From the NCBI RefSeq assembly GCF_036850765.1, contig NC_089492.1:205095681-205159680 (forward strand): 64,000 nt of DNA, given 5' to 3'. Position numbers and translations under genes: made by a program. Positions 45,541-56,690 of this stretch are shown piece after piece (within the stretch, counting starts at the first letter, position 1; each line of letters begins with the position of its first letter). The DNA is from Saccopteryx bilineata (taxonomy: Eukaryota; Chordata; Mammalia; Chiroptera; Emballonuridae). Under the pieces are notes generated by a model. It saw only the letters and a list, made by a program, of their open reading frames with translations. It ran no database searches and had not been told where the DNA came from.

Positions 45541-46010
45541 ATTGGTTATCTATTGCTGCATAATAGATTACCCTAAAACTTAGTGGCTTACAACAATAAA
45601 TGTCTATGATCTCAATAGTTTCATGGGTCAGGAATCTGGTGGCAACTTAGCTTAGTGGCTCTGGTTCAGAGTCCTTGATGATAAGGATGCAGTCTAGATG
45701 TTGGCGGGGACTACAGTCACCTGAAGACTTGACTGGGGCTGGAAGATCCCCTTCCAATTTGATCATTCATTCACATGCCTGGCAAGTTAGTGCTGGGTGT
45801 TGTCAAGAAGCCTCATCTCCTTCTCACACAGACCTCTCCATAAGGCTGTGTGAGGATCCTCATAACGTGCAAGTTGGCTTCCACAAGAGTGAGAGATCCA
45901 AGAGGGAACGCGAAGAACTCACAATGCCTTTTAAAATCTAATCTTGAGAGACACACACTGCCACTCCTACCATATTCTGTTCATTAGAAGCAAGTCATTA
46001 AGGGCTCACA
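45541..46010 (+). repeat. Ancient interspersed repeat (third copy)
   Basis: Opens with a 'ctattgctgcataatagattaccc' type phrase and 'cttagtggcttacaacaata'; related to 28141-28690. The open stretch at 45675-45941 lies wholly inside it and is not a gene. Confidence 0.5.
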
Positions 46011-47028
46011 TTCAAAAGGAGACTTAAGCTCCATACTTAAAGGGTAGAATATCAAATGCTTAGTATATATATTTTAAACCACCAAACTCTCCAAATTTTT
46101 GTACCTGACATGGTGACAGAGTATATTATCAGTGAGCAATAAATGATGTTACTATTAGTGAGACTGTAGTTGAAACAAGAGACAGGTTTTAGAGTAGGGT
46201 GCCAGGAGATGAGCTACCTTGGGTATGGCTAAGATAATATACCCAAGTTGCAAAATTTCTAATTTGTTTTTGCTGTAAATATTTATTTTCTGCTATTTAT
46301 ACCTCCTTACATTATTACTAGACCTTAGTTCTTTGTACACAGATCATCACAGAAATTTTTTGGTTTTATTTTGATTCAAGCATAATGCAAGTTGATGTTC
46401 CCATAGCAATTTTTAAAAAGCAAGCACTGCTGTCCAGGCAGAGGGGAAAAATTGATCCAGATGCTGAGGAGAAAATTGTGTTGATCTCTAACAGAGATCT
46501 ATTATACTGAGGTTACAATCATTTCCTTGCAGAGTTGCAGGGTTCTTGTGGTCAGGTAGAAGAGCCAAAACCTTCTAATCTATACCTGAACTCAATTTTC
46601 TCCATGGATTTATCACTTCTTAACTTTTTGGCTTATTGTTTAATAGTACCATGATGATTAGATCTGTATTTATGCAGACTACTCAGGCAGTGTATAAAAT
46701 GAGTGAGGTTTTAGTCAAGAATGCTAGGTGCAGTTCTATTATAATAGCCCAGGGAAAAATAATAAAGGCCAGAATGCAGGCAGCTATACTAAGAGTAAAA
46801 ACGAGAGAAAAGTTTCAAGAGACATTTCTGAGATACAGTACTCTGAGCTTAGTAACTAATTAGACATAGGAGGTAAGGGAAAAAGAAAAGTGAAGAAAAT
46901 CTCAGATATGTCTGATTAGGGTGACCAACTAGTCCCAGGTTGCCAAGGACTTTTGCAGTTCCAGCACGGAAGGTCACATGTCCTGGGAAACCCCTCTGTC
47001 CTAAGCAAACCAGTACATTTAGACATCC
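46011..47028. other. No recognisable gene
   Basis: Noncoding. Sequence at 46570-46910 has an old-repeat flavour but I cannot assign it. Confidence 0.35.
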
Positions 47029-47150
47029 TATGATAAGAGTGGCATGAACTTAAATAGAGAATACAGGACAGTCTGTGATAGAAATAGCATTAACTTAGAG
47101 AATACAGGATGTCTATGATAGGAATAGCAATAACTTACAGAGCAATATGG
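47029..47150 (+). repeat. Short tandem duplication, about 40-45 bp unit, nearly three copies
   Basis: Units start at 47029 (tatgataagagtggcatg), 47074 (tgtgatagaaatagcatt) and 47114 (tatgataggaatagcaat). Each continues 'aactta...gagaatacagga', with the last copy diverging at its end. Confidence 0.8.
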
Positions 47151-47258
47151 GAAAAAGAATATTTTTGCTGTAGAAAAACAAATTTTAGGTTTGTTTTTAA
47201 GACAAAACACATTGAGTTTAAGACATCTCCATTCTGGAAGATGAAAAATTGCAAATGC

Positions 47259-47469
47259 TTTTTTTTTACTTTTTTTTTTTTTTTTTACAGAGGCAGAGAT
47301 AGACAGGAACGGAGCGAGATGAGAAGCATCAATCATTAGTTTTTTGTTGTTGCGCGTTGCGACTTCTTAGTTGTTCATTGATTGCTTTCTTACATGTGCC
47401 TTGACTGCAGGCCTTCAGCAGACCGAGTAACCCCTTGCTGGAGCCAGCAACCTTGGGTCCAAGCTGGTG

Positions 47470-47500
<31 letters not shown>

Positions 47501-47610
47501 GTTCAAGCCAGACGAGCCCGTGCTCAAGCTGGCGACCTCGGGGTCTCAAACCTGAGTCCTTCCGCATCCCAGTTCGACACTCTATCCACTGCGCCACCAC
47601 CTGGTCAGGC
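47259..47610 (-). mobile_element. tRNA-derived SINE family C (antisense) with an internal T28 run
   Basis: Ends CACCTGGTCAGGC (plus strand), flanked by TGCAAATGC at 47250-47258 and 47611-47619. A run of 28 T (47473-47500) replaces the short 'gctttgctc' type segment seen in other copies. Confidence 0.9.
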
Positions 47611-47619
47611 TGCAAATGC

Positions 47620-48199
47620 ATTTTTAGAGCCCAGTGGAGAGGCCAGGGCTAGATATGGGGAATTGTCCGTCATCACATGAAAACCGATGTCATGCAAGTG
47701 GATGAGGATCTCCTCAAGAGGCTCTATGAAGTAAAAAGGGAAGAGGGTTGAGAATAAGATACAGATTTGAAAAAAAAAAGTGAGGCGTATGCATCCTAGT
47801 GAAAGAAGAGAACTCATCAAAAGAAATTGAGAGGAAAGTGGGAAAAATAAGAGATAATGATTATTCCAGAAACCAGGGAAGAGGGGACTTTTTAGAAGGT
47901 CTGAAGGAAGGGCAAAAATGTCAAATGTGTCAGAGAGGAGTTCATAGGACTTGGAAATTAGGTCTATTTCCTGGGGTGATTGAAAGGGGGTGATATTAGA
48001 AGTCAGTGCTAGGACTATTGAGGAGGACATCTGGGCCTCCCAGCCTAGCTAAATCAAAGAGGGCCACATCTGACAGATGCGTACCCACTGGAGCCCTTAA
48101 GAGTAGAGAGAGAAAAACCATGCATCATCCCTTCCAATGGACTCTATTCCCAGGACCTGAGGAATTAGTCAACCTTTATCGACAGCTTTCTTGTTAAAA
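47620..48199. other. No recognisable gene
   Basis: Open stretches exist on both strands (48030-47605 minus, 47799-47993 plus), but none shows a domain, and the minus one runs into the SINE. Confidence 0.35.
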
Positions 48200-48305
48200 G
48201 AACTAACATTTATTGAGAAGCTGGTAAGAAGCAAGCACCTTCTGTGCTTTATCTCATTTAATCCACACTGCAACCTAATGAGAAACTATATATTATGAAA
48301 TAACA
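48200..48305 (-). repeat. MIR SINE fragment (antisense)
   Basis: 'actaacatttattgagaagc', then 'tttatctcatttaatccaca', are reverse MIR landmarks. Confidence 0.6.
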
Positions 48306-49740
48306 TATTTTGATCCTCTTCAGTATCTCTCCATCTTGAAAAAAAGCTGCAATGGCAAAAATAGAACAGTTTTCTACAACATAACATCATCTTCCAATAA
48401 CATAGTCCCTAATCTTTGAGATTGTTCAGTATTTCTAAATTCTGAGTCTTTGTTGTCTGCTATGATTCCTAAGAATTAAATGAATTGTTTTCTAATTAAT
48501 TAAGATGACTTTAAATTCCATTATAATTTCTTGATAATAGAAATATGTATCATCTATTAGCGTAAAATTATAAAAATATTTAATAATAGAATATAAATTA
48601 TAATCTTTATAATACATAAATATATTTTTATTTTTTAAATAAAAAATATATAACCTCACCCACTTAATGCTAGCTACCACTTTAAAAAATCCATACTAAA
48701 ATTCTTTCTAAAAGGATGCCTAAATAGGCATTCAAATGTCCATAGCTCTGCATTACTATATTCACAACCTCTGTAGTTGAATAGTTTGCTAATTGTTTTA
48801 TTTTGTTAACTTCTGTTCATCTATCAAATGATAAACTTCTGGATGTCAGAAACCAAACATCATAGTCTTCTCATCCCCTACAACATCTATTATATTATTG
48901 GGCAGCACTGGCATTTGTTAATATTTGATGGTTGTGTCATAATACTCAGAAACAAAATAATGACCAGACCATGCTTGCACCCTCTCTGTTGTAGTCTTTA
49001 TGATGTTTCCTGGCTGGAAAACCAGTATTTAACCGTGTTAGTCTGAGCTTTTCTCACCAAATCAGTTCATTAGCTACAGAATTTGTTTATGCACTGGGTG
49101 AAAATGGAAGAGCACAGAAACAAAAATATACCATACGTGGTAGTGCCATACACCAGTCAGATGAATAAATATCCATAAAATGAATTGGTATCATCTCAAA
49201 AGCCTTATTGTAAAAGATTAATACAAATTTGTTTTTTACATCTTCCCTCTATGACATTGGTAGTAGCAATAATACCACATTCCCAACTCACCAAATGCTA
49301 AAAATGGAACCTAGATAAACAACTAGTAAAACAGACTCCATTTTTCTCTCTCTGCATTACTCAAATTGAAAAAAAAATCCAGAGTTATCAATTCTTCTGT
49401 AAGACATACAAGTCTAGACTTGTCTAACTACAATTTCTGCTAACTGGCCACGGGCTAGTATTTTCACACCTTTTTTGTACTAAATGGCTAGAACTGATCA
49501 CTCGACCAGAAGCTGTCACTGAGACATCTTCATTTAAAAATCTTAATAATACATGCAGCAAAAGGGTTAAATTTTAAAAATATTTTTTTATTTTTTTTGC
49601 ATTTCAGTAAACTTGCAAATGCCATCCATTCACCTTTTGTAAAATTATGCACATATAAATGATTGTTAAAATTACTGAAAATTTTTAATTCAATTTGTCA
49701 TATATAATCAGTACATTTCTAGTCTGAGCAACTCTTTGGA
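48306..49740. other. AT-rich DNA without recognisable features
   Basis: Very AT-rich at 48480-48660; no repeat family or gene recognised. Confidence 0.4.
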
Positions 49741-49747
49741 TAATTAC

Positions 49748-49810
49748 CCGATTTTGTTGGTGGTGGAACTGGTGCTTTAGCTTGCTCTTCTAACTTGGTG
49801 AAGTGGTTTG
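49748..49810 (-). CDS. Candidate coding exon of an unidentified minus-strand gene
   Basis: On the minus strand an AT-rich, T-ended tract finishing in AG (49812-49811) is followed by 63 bases that stay open as (G)CA-AAC-CAC and so on. The peptide includes HFTKLEEQAKAPVPPP, and a GTAATT donor follows (49747-49741). The length is divisible by three and both ends are phase 1, so it could be a cassette exon. Without splicing, the frame would run on to a TAG at 49719-49717, making it a possible terminal exon. The charged-plus-proline composition looks like real protein, but I do not recognise the gene, and an exon this short could arise by chance. Confidence 0.35.
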
Positions 49811-50868
49811 CTAAAATTAAATAAATAATTAAATGAATAAAGGCAGGTGGAGGAGAGTGGGAGGGAGTAAAACACCAAGCTTTGCTAATAAATAGTTCTC
49901 AGAAATATCAGCTCCCAATTTACTACTTGTACACAATGGGCCAGTTGGAACTTGCATGGTGATCCAATTTGCCACAGCTCTCGTTTTTAGTCTTTGTGGA
50001 GCTGCTGTGTGAGCACAGTAGGGGCCGCTCCCCCACATCCCCTGAGTCAATCAGTGGGCTTTTGTTTTCTGCTGGTCAAAAATATCAGGTGGCTTTGAGA
50101 GTCTAATTATCAATGAAAAATTAAATCCAATATAGAAACGTAGCCACCAGCACCCTTCTCTTCACCCTTTCTGTGCCCTCCCCACCCCAGACATATAATG
50201 GAGCACCAAGTTATTCCTTGGGATTCCAAAAACATAGCAAGAAAAAAAAGGCCCAGGCCTGGGGAAGCAAGCAGAAGAATAATTGATTTTTACTTACAGA
50301 GCTCTCTCCTTTTTTAGTGGATAACTATTCTAATTACCATGGACATTCTAGAAATTAGGAAACAGTAAGAAGTTTCCTCTTAAAATTGTTAGGCCATGTT
50401 TACCTCAATATTGCTTCATAAAATTTTCTAGTAGTTTCCACCAGATATTGAATAAACAGAGAAATTTAAAAAGATTTGTGTCATTGTCAATCACCCCATT
50501 TACTTGATACAGCTTTAGTTTTTCACACGCGTCCTCTTTTAATCCTTTGGTCTTATTTAAAAAAAAAAAAAAAAGATGTGCTTTATTGATAAGTAATCAA
50601 GTAAGCTTATAATACGAGGAAATTCTACTGTCTCAAAATACATACCTTTATCAACTTTTCCATTAAGACACTCTCTCAAAAAATAAAATATTAAAGTTAA
50701 AGCCAATAGAGGCAAGCTTTTCCATAGCACTCAAATACTCTAAATACAGTGTCATCATATAGTATTTTTAAGTTCCACAGTAAGTATGATGGTTAATTTA
50801 CAAATACCATCAAAATGTAAAGTGTTCTTTCATATATGAGAACTATTAAGAATTGATATCATTAATGA
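49811..50868. other. No recognisable gene
   Basis: Noncoding, with an A15 run near 50560-50574. The region around 49880-50060 is less AT-rich but shows no domain. Confidence 0.35.
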
Positions 50869-50980
50869 ATAACTGAAGCAACACAATGAAAAACTGATGG
50901 TTCTCATCTCTCTCTCTTCCTGTTTGTCCCTCTTTCTGTCTCTGTCTCTCTCACTGAAAAAAGAAAAGAAAAAAAAAGAG
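50869..50980 (+). mobile_element. 5'-truncated SINE family C
   Basis: Only the end of the element is present ('aatgaaaaactgatggttct' then CT-rich and A-rich sequence). It is flanked by GAATTGATATCA and GAGTTGATATCA, so it is a truncated retrotransposition product. Confidence 0.7.
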
Positions 50981-53900
50981 TTGATATCAACCTTGAATTA
51001 AATATCTCTAGACATTATTATTTAATCTTTTTTATGAGCTCAAAGGTATAAAAATTCTTGAGTAAATTTTTTAGGTAACAGATTGGACTACAAATTCCTC
51101 CAGTGCTCCAAAATTCTTAAGACACTAGTCAGGTAATTGTCTGAACCTTTTTTTAAGAATCATAAAGATCCAATAACCAAATTATACCTAAACTTGCCCA
51201 GTGATATTCTGGGAACCTAATAGTTAATATAATGAAATCAAAATTTAAAAAAATCCTCATAACTAGAAGAAGGCAAAAGAGGGGGAATAATATTAAATTT
51301 GTAATATGTGAATATATGAATTTTTTATTCTTAATGTTTTAAACAGAACTTTCCATCTTTGTAAATATGAGTATTCAGAAACAAAAGATGTCCATTTTGT
51401 TCTTTAAAAACAGAGATATGTATGGTTTACTGAGGAATATGTTATTATTCACTTAACTCTTATCTTAAATGATCTAGATTATATAACTAAAAAGTTGCCT
51501 ATCTTTGAATATAGCTTTATTAATAGAGAAGAGCAATTGTTTTACATTCTTTGGCTTTTACAATATTTATGTGAATTTTGCTAATCATTTTAATCTTAAC
51601 CAAGATACAACATACATGTACATAACACTAATACATCAGAAATAGTTACTGAACAAGGGTCATTCTTTACAAATCAACAAAAGTTTAAATCCTAACAGAA
51701 ATCATAACAGATATAGTGTAAGCTAGAAGAAGATTGTTTTTTCAATACATTTCAAACCTATAACAACAAAATACGTTAAAGACTGTGCTCCTGTATAGAC
51801 ACATCTTTGATGAAATTGTCTTAACTAAACGAGCACAAATAATTTTCACATCTCATTTATTCTCTTAGGCTTTATTGACTAAAATCAATTTTATCATTAA
51901 AATGTAGTTGGTAAAAAAAAATGTAGTTGGTTACACAGAACACCATCCTTTTCCTTTTAATGGATTCTATATTGTCTACTTGGATTTTTAAAGTAAAAAT
52001 GTTTTTTAATCTTAAATATAAAATTAATATAATATTACATATACCAATATTTGTAAAAACAGTATGGTTCAAATTGAAACAAAATTTTAACACCATAAAA
52101 GACGGTATCATTAACTGAGATATATTGTAAACACTTGATGCAAATAAATTTCAGGTTTTCTGTTCCTCTTGACACACACCCAGAACATTCTAAAAAAGAA
52201 GCTGACATACTATTTAAAGTTGCATTATACATTTTATTTTATAAATTATTAAAGAACTTAATGGACAATGCATTAGAAAGAAAACTGGCAAATTAGAGAA
52301 TAATTTAAAGTTGCAAAGAAACAGAGCAACTTGCAGGACATTAAACACTCTATTTTGACATGGAACGCCTGAAGCTAAAGCAATTAAAGCTGCAAAATAT
52401 TGCTGGCTGACATGATGTGTATGTAAATTTGTCATTCATTGGCAAAGGTTCATACCGATCACTGAGAATGTTCGCAGGAAAACAATCCATGTACCATAAA
52501 ATGTTTTTAGTGAAGTACTCTTAAAAAGTAATTTTCTATTATTTAGGTATCTGATCATTATCTATTATAAGAGCCTTCTATGGAAATCACCTTAAAATGG
52601 AGGGTTAGTCTTTGACATATACTCTATATCTGTATTTATTTCTTAAAAGAAAGTATCATTTTTAACACACCCCACAACAAGAATAGAAGCCAGAAGTTGA
52701 CATTCTATTTAATTTGGTTATGTTTACCCCTAGGTCCTTATGAAAAGGCCTACCTTTGTGTCAAACTCTACCCACCAGAAATAGAATCTAACAAGGCCAT
52801 ACTGAATTCTAGCCAGTGACCTGATTTATTCCAGCTTAGAAATAGTGTTACTCTCCCACAGGAGGTAAAAGAAGAAAAAAACAACACAGTAATCCCCCAA
52901 ATGCACTGTTGCTATGGAAGAGAAGAGGATGCCTGCTGAGACTGAAAGCCACAAAATATTTGGGCAGTTGAGAAAATGTAGGCCCATCCTCTATTGCCAA
53001 AGCCTGAAGACTCTTTGCCAGGACTCCCTGGTCATTTGGCATTACAGAGAGACGCTGGACAGAACCCTAGCAGAAGATATAAGGAAACCAGACACATTTT
53101 AATATTCATGGATCAAAGCTCTCCAATTATTCTTTCAAATTAGATGAACAAGCAAGAAACTGGGAGCCAAAGGAGCATTTTAATAAATATCAAAAATGAA
53201 TTCATAATACTGAGAATAGTCAAATAGTTGGTGAATGCCAACTCTTACATTTCTTAGACATTTCACCAGTTTAATTAAACTTCCTTAAAGCCTAAGAATG
53301 GGAAAATATTCTCTCTCCCCCTTCCCATTTTTCTAAAAAAGAGCTTGCTCATAAGATTGCACAGTTTCAATTCCTCTTTCTAAGACACTATATTTTAGAC
53401 TTTCTTGGCCTCTATAAAAAAGAAATAGAAGGTTAATCTTCAGACTTACATTATGGAGAAAATCATCACAAACCACAAGCTTCATGTTGTAAATAAGAGG
53501 CCGTAGGGGAGACCAAACCAATCCAAACCAACCATCCTTAAACATATAAATATATTTATATTTAAATATACATTTAAATTTATATTTGCAGATACTGAAA
53601 AAGAAAAAGAATCCTAGAGTTTAATGATTCTAACAGCTTCTTGTGTGATTTGCAAGATAAAAATATTAGCTTGTGGAAGCTTGATAAACATTTATTAAGC
53701 ATCTCTGATTATCATTGGGGGAATTTTTTTAAATGTCTAGGTATATATCCTCAAAAGGTTTATACTCTAGGGCAAAAAAAAAATAGACAAGTAATCAATT
53801 ATTATAGACAAAAGAATGGCAAAGTACTAAATAGGGATAGAATTTATTTTTTTTTAAAAGAGTATAGAAGGAATGGAAGGAAAGAGAGAGAAAAAATTTA

Positions 53901-54630
53901 AGGAAAACAGAGAAAAGACATACAGAATGACAAGTGGTAGAATGACTCCAAAAATTGGTTTACATGCCACACAGAGTATTCATGCAGTAATCTCTCTGCC
54001 ATGCTCTTTTACTGTCCACATTAACAATTTCACAATGGTTTTGGAAATATAATCTCTCACAGGGTTATCTAGGGTATACATGCAAATAAATGTTGTTTCA
54101 GGACCTGCTTTATTCCTGGAGCTATAACTTAGAAAAAGAACAGATAGTCTTGATGTGTATATGCCAGCAAGACAATTTCTAAGTTGAAAAGATGGTTGTA
54201 TATTTCAATGTCTCACAAACAATAAACGTGAATCATAGTAATGTAACACAGTGTTGAGTAGATTTCAGAACCCTAAGTAAAAAACTAAATTCTAAAGATA
54301 AATCTGCATTTGGAGTATAATAATCAGTGGTCTGGTTTTAATCTAGATACAAAAATATATTCTAATGTTCTTTCCCCTAAGCCTTAATAGAATAGAAGAA
54401 AGTTTAAATGTGGTCTTCTTTATTATATACATGTTGTATCTATGAAATACAATATTAATCCCATTTGTACAATAAAAATATGATCCACTTGAGCCCTGTT
54501 CTTTTGTAAATTATGAATCGTTGTAGTACTCTGGGGACAGTTATCATGTCTCTAAGGTTCCTACTTTGTTTCTTAAATTTTCCCCTCAAATATCTTGATA
54601 CCTAAAGTATCTAGGAAATGTAAAGTCCCC
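50981..54630. other. Long AT-rich stretch without recognisable genes or repeats
   Basis: About 3.6 kb with no young insertion. Open stretches (51872-52111, 52035-52435, 53641-53901) overlap on both strands and have no domain signature. Confidence 0.4.
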
Positions 54631-54647
54631 ATGTGAAATATCTTTTA

Positions 54648-54794
54648 ATAAAGATTTTGTTTATTCATTTTAGTAGGGAGGAGCAGAGAGCATCAACTCC
54701 CATATGTGCTGTGACCAGGCAAGCTCGGGGTTTCAAACCAGCAACCTCATCATTTCAAGTCTACGCTTTATCTGCTGCGCCACCACTGGTCAGG
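54648..54794 (-). mobile_element. Short tRNA-derived SINE (family B), internally shortened
   Basis: Antisense. Head and 'catcaactcccatatgtgc' are present, but the CT-rich segment is mostly missing. It is diverged from the other family B copies. Confidence 0.75.
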
Positions 54795-54801
54795 TGGTAT
54801 C

Positions 54802-55175
54802 TTTTTTTTTTTTTTTGTATTTTTCTGAAGTTGGAAACGGGGAGGCAGTCAGACAGACTCCCACATGCGCCTGACCAGGATCCACCCGGCACGCCCACCA
54901 GGGGGTGATGCTCTGTCCATCTGGGGCGTCGCTCTGCTGCAACCAGAGCCATTCTAGCGCCTGAGGCAGAGGCCACAGAGCATCCTCAGCGCCTGAGCCA
55001 ACTTTGCTCCAGTGGAGCCTTGGCTGCAGGAGGGGAAGAGAGAGACAGAGAGGAAGGAGAGAGGGAGCGGTGGAGAAGCAGATTGGCGCTTCTCCTGTGT
55101 GCCCTGGTCGGGAATCAAACCCGGGACTCCTACACGCCAGGCTGACGCTCTACCACTGTGCCAACCAGCCAGGGC
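54802..55175 (-). mobile_element. Long tRNA-derived SINE (family A, antisense)
   Basis: A T-rich start (tail on the minus strand), the body, and the head ending GCCAGGGC (plus strand). It lies seven bases from the family B SINE; the same AAGATA word occurs at the outer flank and at the junction, so both used nearly the same target. A CTCF-like word at 54895-54908 has one extra mismatch. Confidence 0.9.
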
Positions 55176-55400
55176 TAAAATATCTTAATGTAGGCTTTCC
55201 ACTTACCACTCTTTCCAAAAATATGTAACTTAATAGAACCATAAGATCACCAAATAAAATTATATAGATACTAGTTATATTTTACCTTTGAAAGAAAAGG
55301 CTACTTATTACAGTCTTATTTCTTTAGTAAGTAGCTAAAATATCCAATTAATAGGGTTTAACCATCAGACAAAAATTGTGTATAGAATAATGAAAACATG

Positions 55401-55585
55401 GCCTGACCTGTGGTGGTACAGTGGATAAAGTGTCGACCTGGAAATGCTGAGGTCGCCGGTTCGAAATCCTGGGCTTGCCTGGTTAAGGCACATATGGGAG
55501 TTGATGCTTCCAGCTCCTCCCCCCTTCTCTCTCTCCATCTCTCTCTCTCCTCTCTCTCTCCTCTCTAAAAATGAATAAATAAAAA
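55401..55585 (+). mobile_element. Short tRNA-derived SINE (family B)
   Basis: Full-length. Target duplications ATAGAATAATGAAA lie at 55382-55395 and 55586-55599, and further outward bases agree except one. Confidence 0.93.
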
Positions 55586-55604
55586 ATAGAATAATGAAAT
55601 CATA

Positions 55605-56325
55605 TTGTCATTATATTTTTATTCCCTTGTTCATGGTTTTTTTTTGAGATGTGATTCATTGTAAGTTATTTTAGTTGTTCTGTTTGCTAATTCTTCATAT
55701 TTTCATATCTTTTCCAACAAAATAATAATACATAAATAATGCCTGACAAGATTTTACAGATTTTTCTCAATTAGTATGCTTTTGTTCTCCAAGCATCTTA
55801 AAATACAGGTGTGGTAAAATAGAAAGAGAATCTGGATGTGAGCTTTCTTACATGAAAAAGAATCAGTCTTCTCTCCTCTGCCACATGCATTGCAAATTCC
55901 AGTTAATGATGCATTAAGTAATACAGAATAGTAATTTTGAACCCAGACATCATTTCAAATACTTCTAGTGAAAAGTAGCTGCTAAATGTAGTTTCATTTT
56001 AAAGCCTCTGTTCTCATTAACAGTGTATTCCAACAACCTTGTTTCAATAGTACTACCATTAACCATGAAACTTAGCTGCTTCTGTTTACTTTTTGAATTA
56101 TAACTATTAAGTTGCCAATTCAATTTATTTTCTCAGTTGTCATTAACCTGAAAGGATATTGTTAATAAGCTAAAGTTTTCTTTATTTTTTTTCTTAGCTT
56201 TCATGGATGCCTGAATTTACTTACCAAACAATTTAGAACACAGGAGCCAATAGAAAATGGAGTCAATTCCTGACACTGTCTTTCACTCCAATCTCTATTA
56301 AAAAGTCTCAGCTTTATTTTTATTA
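55605..56325. other. No recognisable feature
   Basis: AT-rich noncoding DNA. Confidence 0.35.
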
Positions 56326-56329
56326 TTTT

Positions 56330-56690
56330 TTTTATTTTATTGAGAGAAAGGAAGTCAGATAAACAGACTCCTGCAAGCACCTGGACCAAGATCCACTAGG
56401 CAAACCCACTAGGGGGCGATGCTCTGCCAATCTGGAGACATTGCTTCATTGTTCAAGAATGGAGCCATTTTTTTTTAGCACCTAAAGCTGAGGCCAGGGA
56501 GCCATTCTCAGTGTTCGAGGCCAACTTTGCTCAAAGCAATCAGCCATGGCTGTGGGAAAGGAAGAAAGAGTGAGAGAGAGAGAGAGAAGGGCGAGGGGTG
56601 GAGAAGCAGATCATCACTTCTCCTAAATATGTGCCTTGACCAGGAATCCAACCCATGACATCCACATACTGGACAGATGTTCTAAGGAGG
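56330..56690 (-). mobile_element. Long tRNA-derived SINE (family A, antisense), old
   Basis: A diverged but complete layout: tail, body with 'ccactagggggcgatgctct', 'ggagaagcag', and a damaged tRNA head. Target duplications are no longer clear. The CTCF-like word at 56406-56419 is well kept (CCACTAGGGGGCGA). Confidence 0.8.
56406..56419 (+). promoter_or_regulatory. CTCF-like motif in old SINE family A
   Basis: CCACTAGGGGGCGA matches 13 of 14 positions of the core I use, in an otherwise eroded element. Confidence 0.4.

Noticed and set aside
45675..45941. 88-residue open frame
   Set aside because: It lies fully inside an ancient interspersed repeat also found at 28141-28690.
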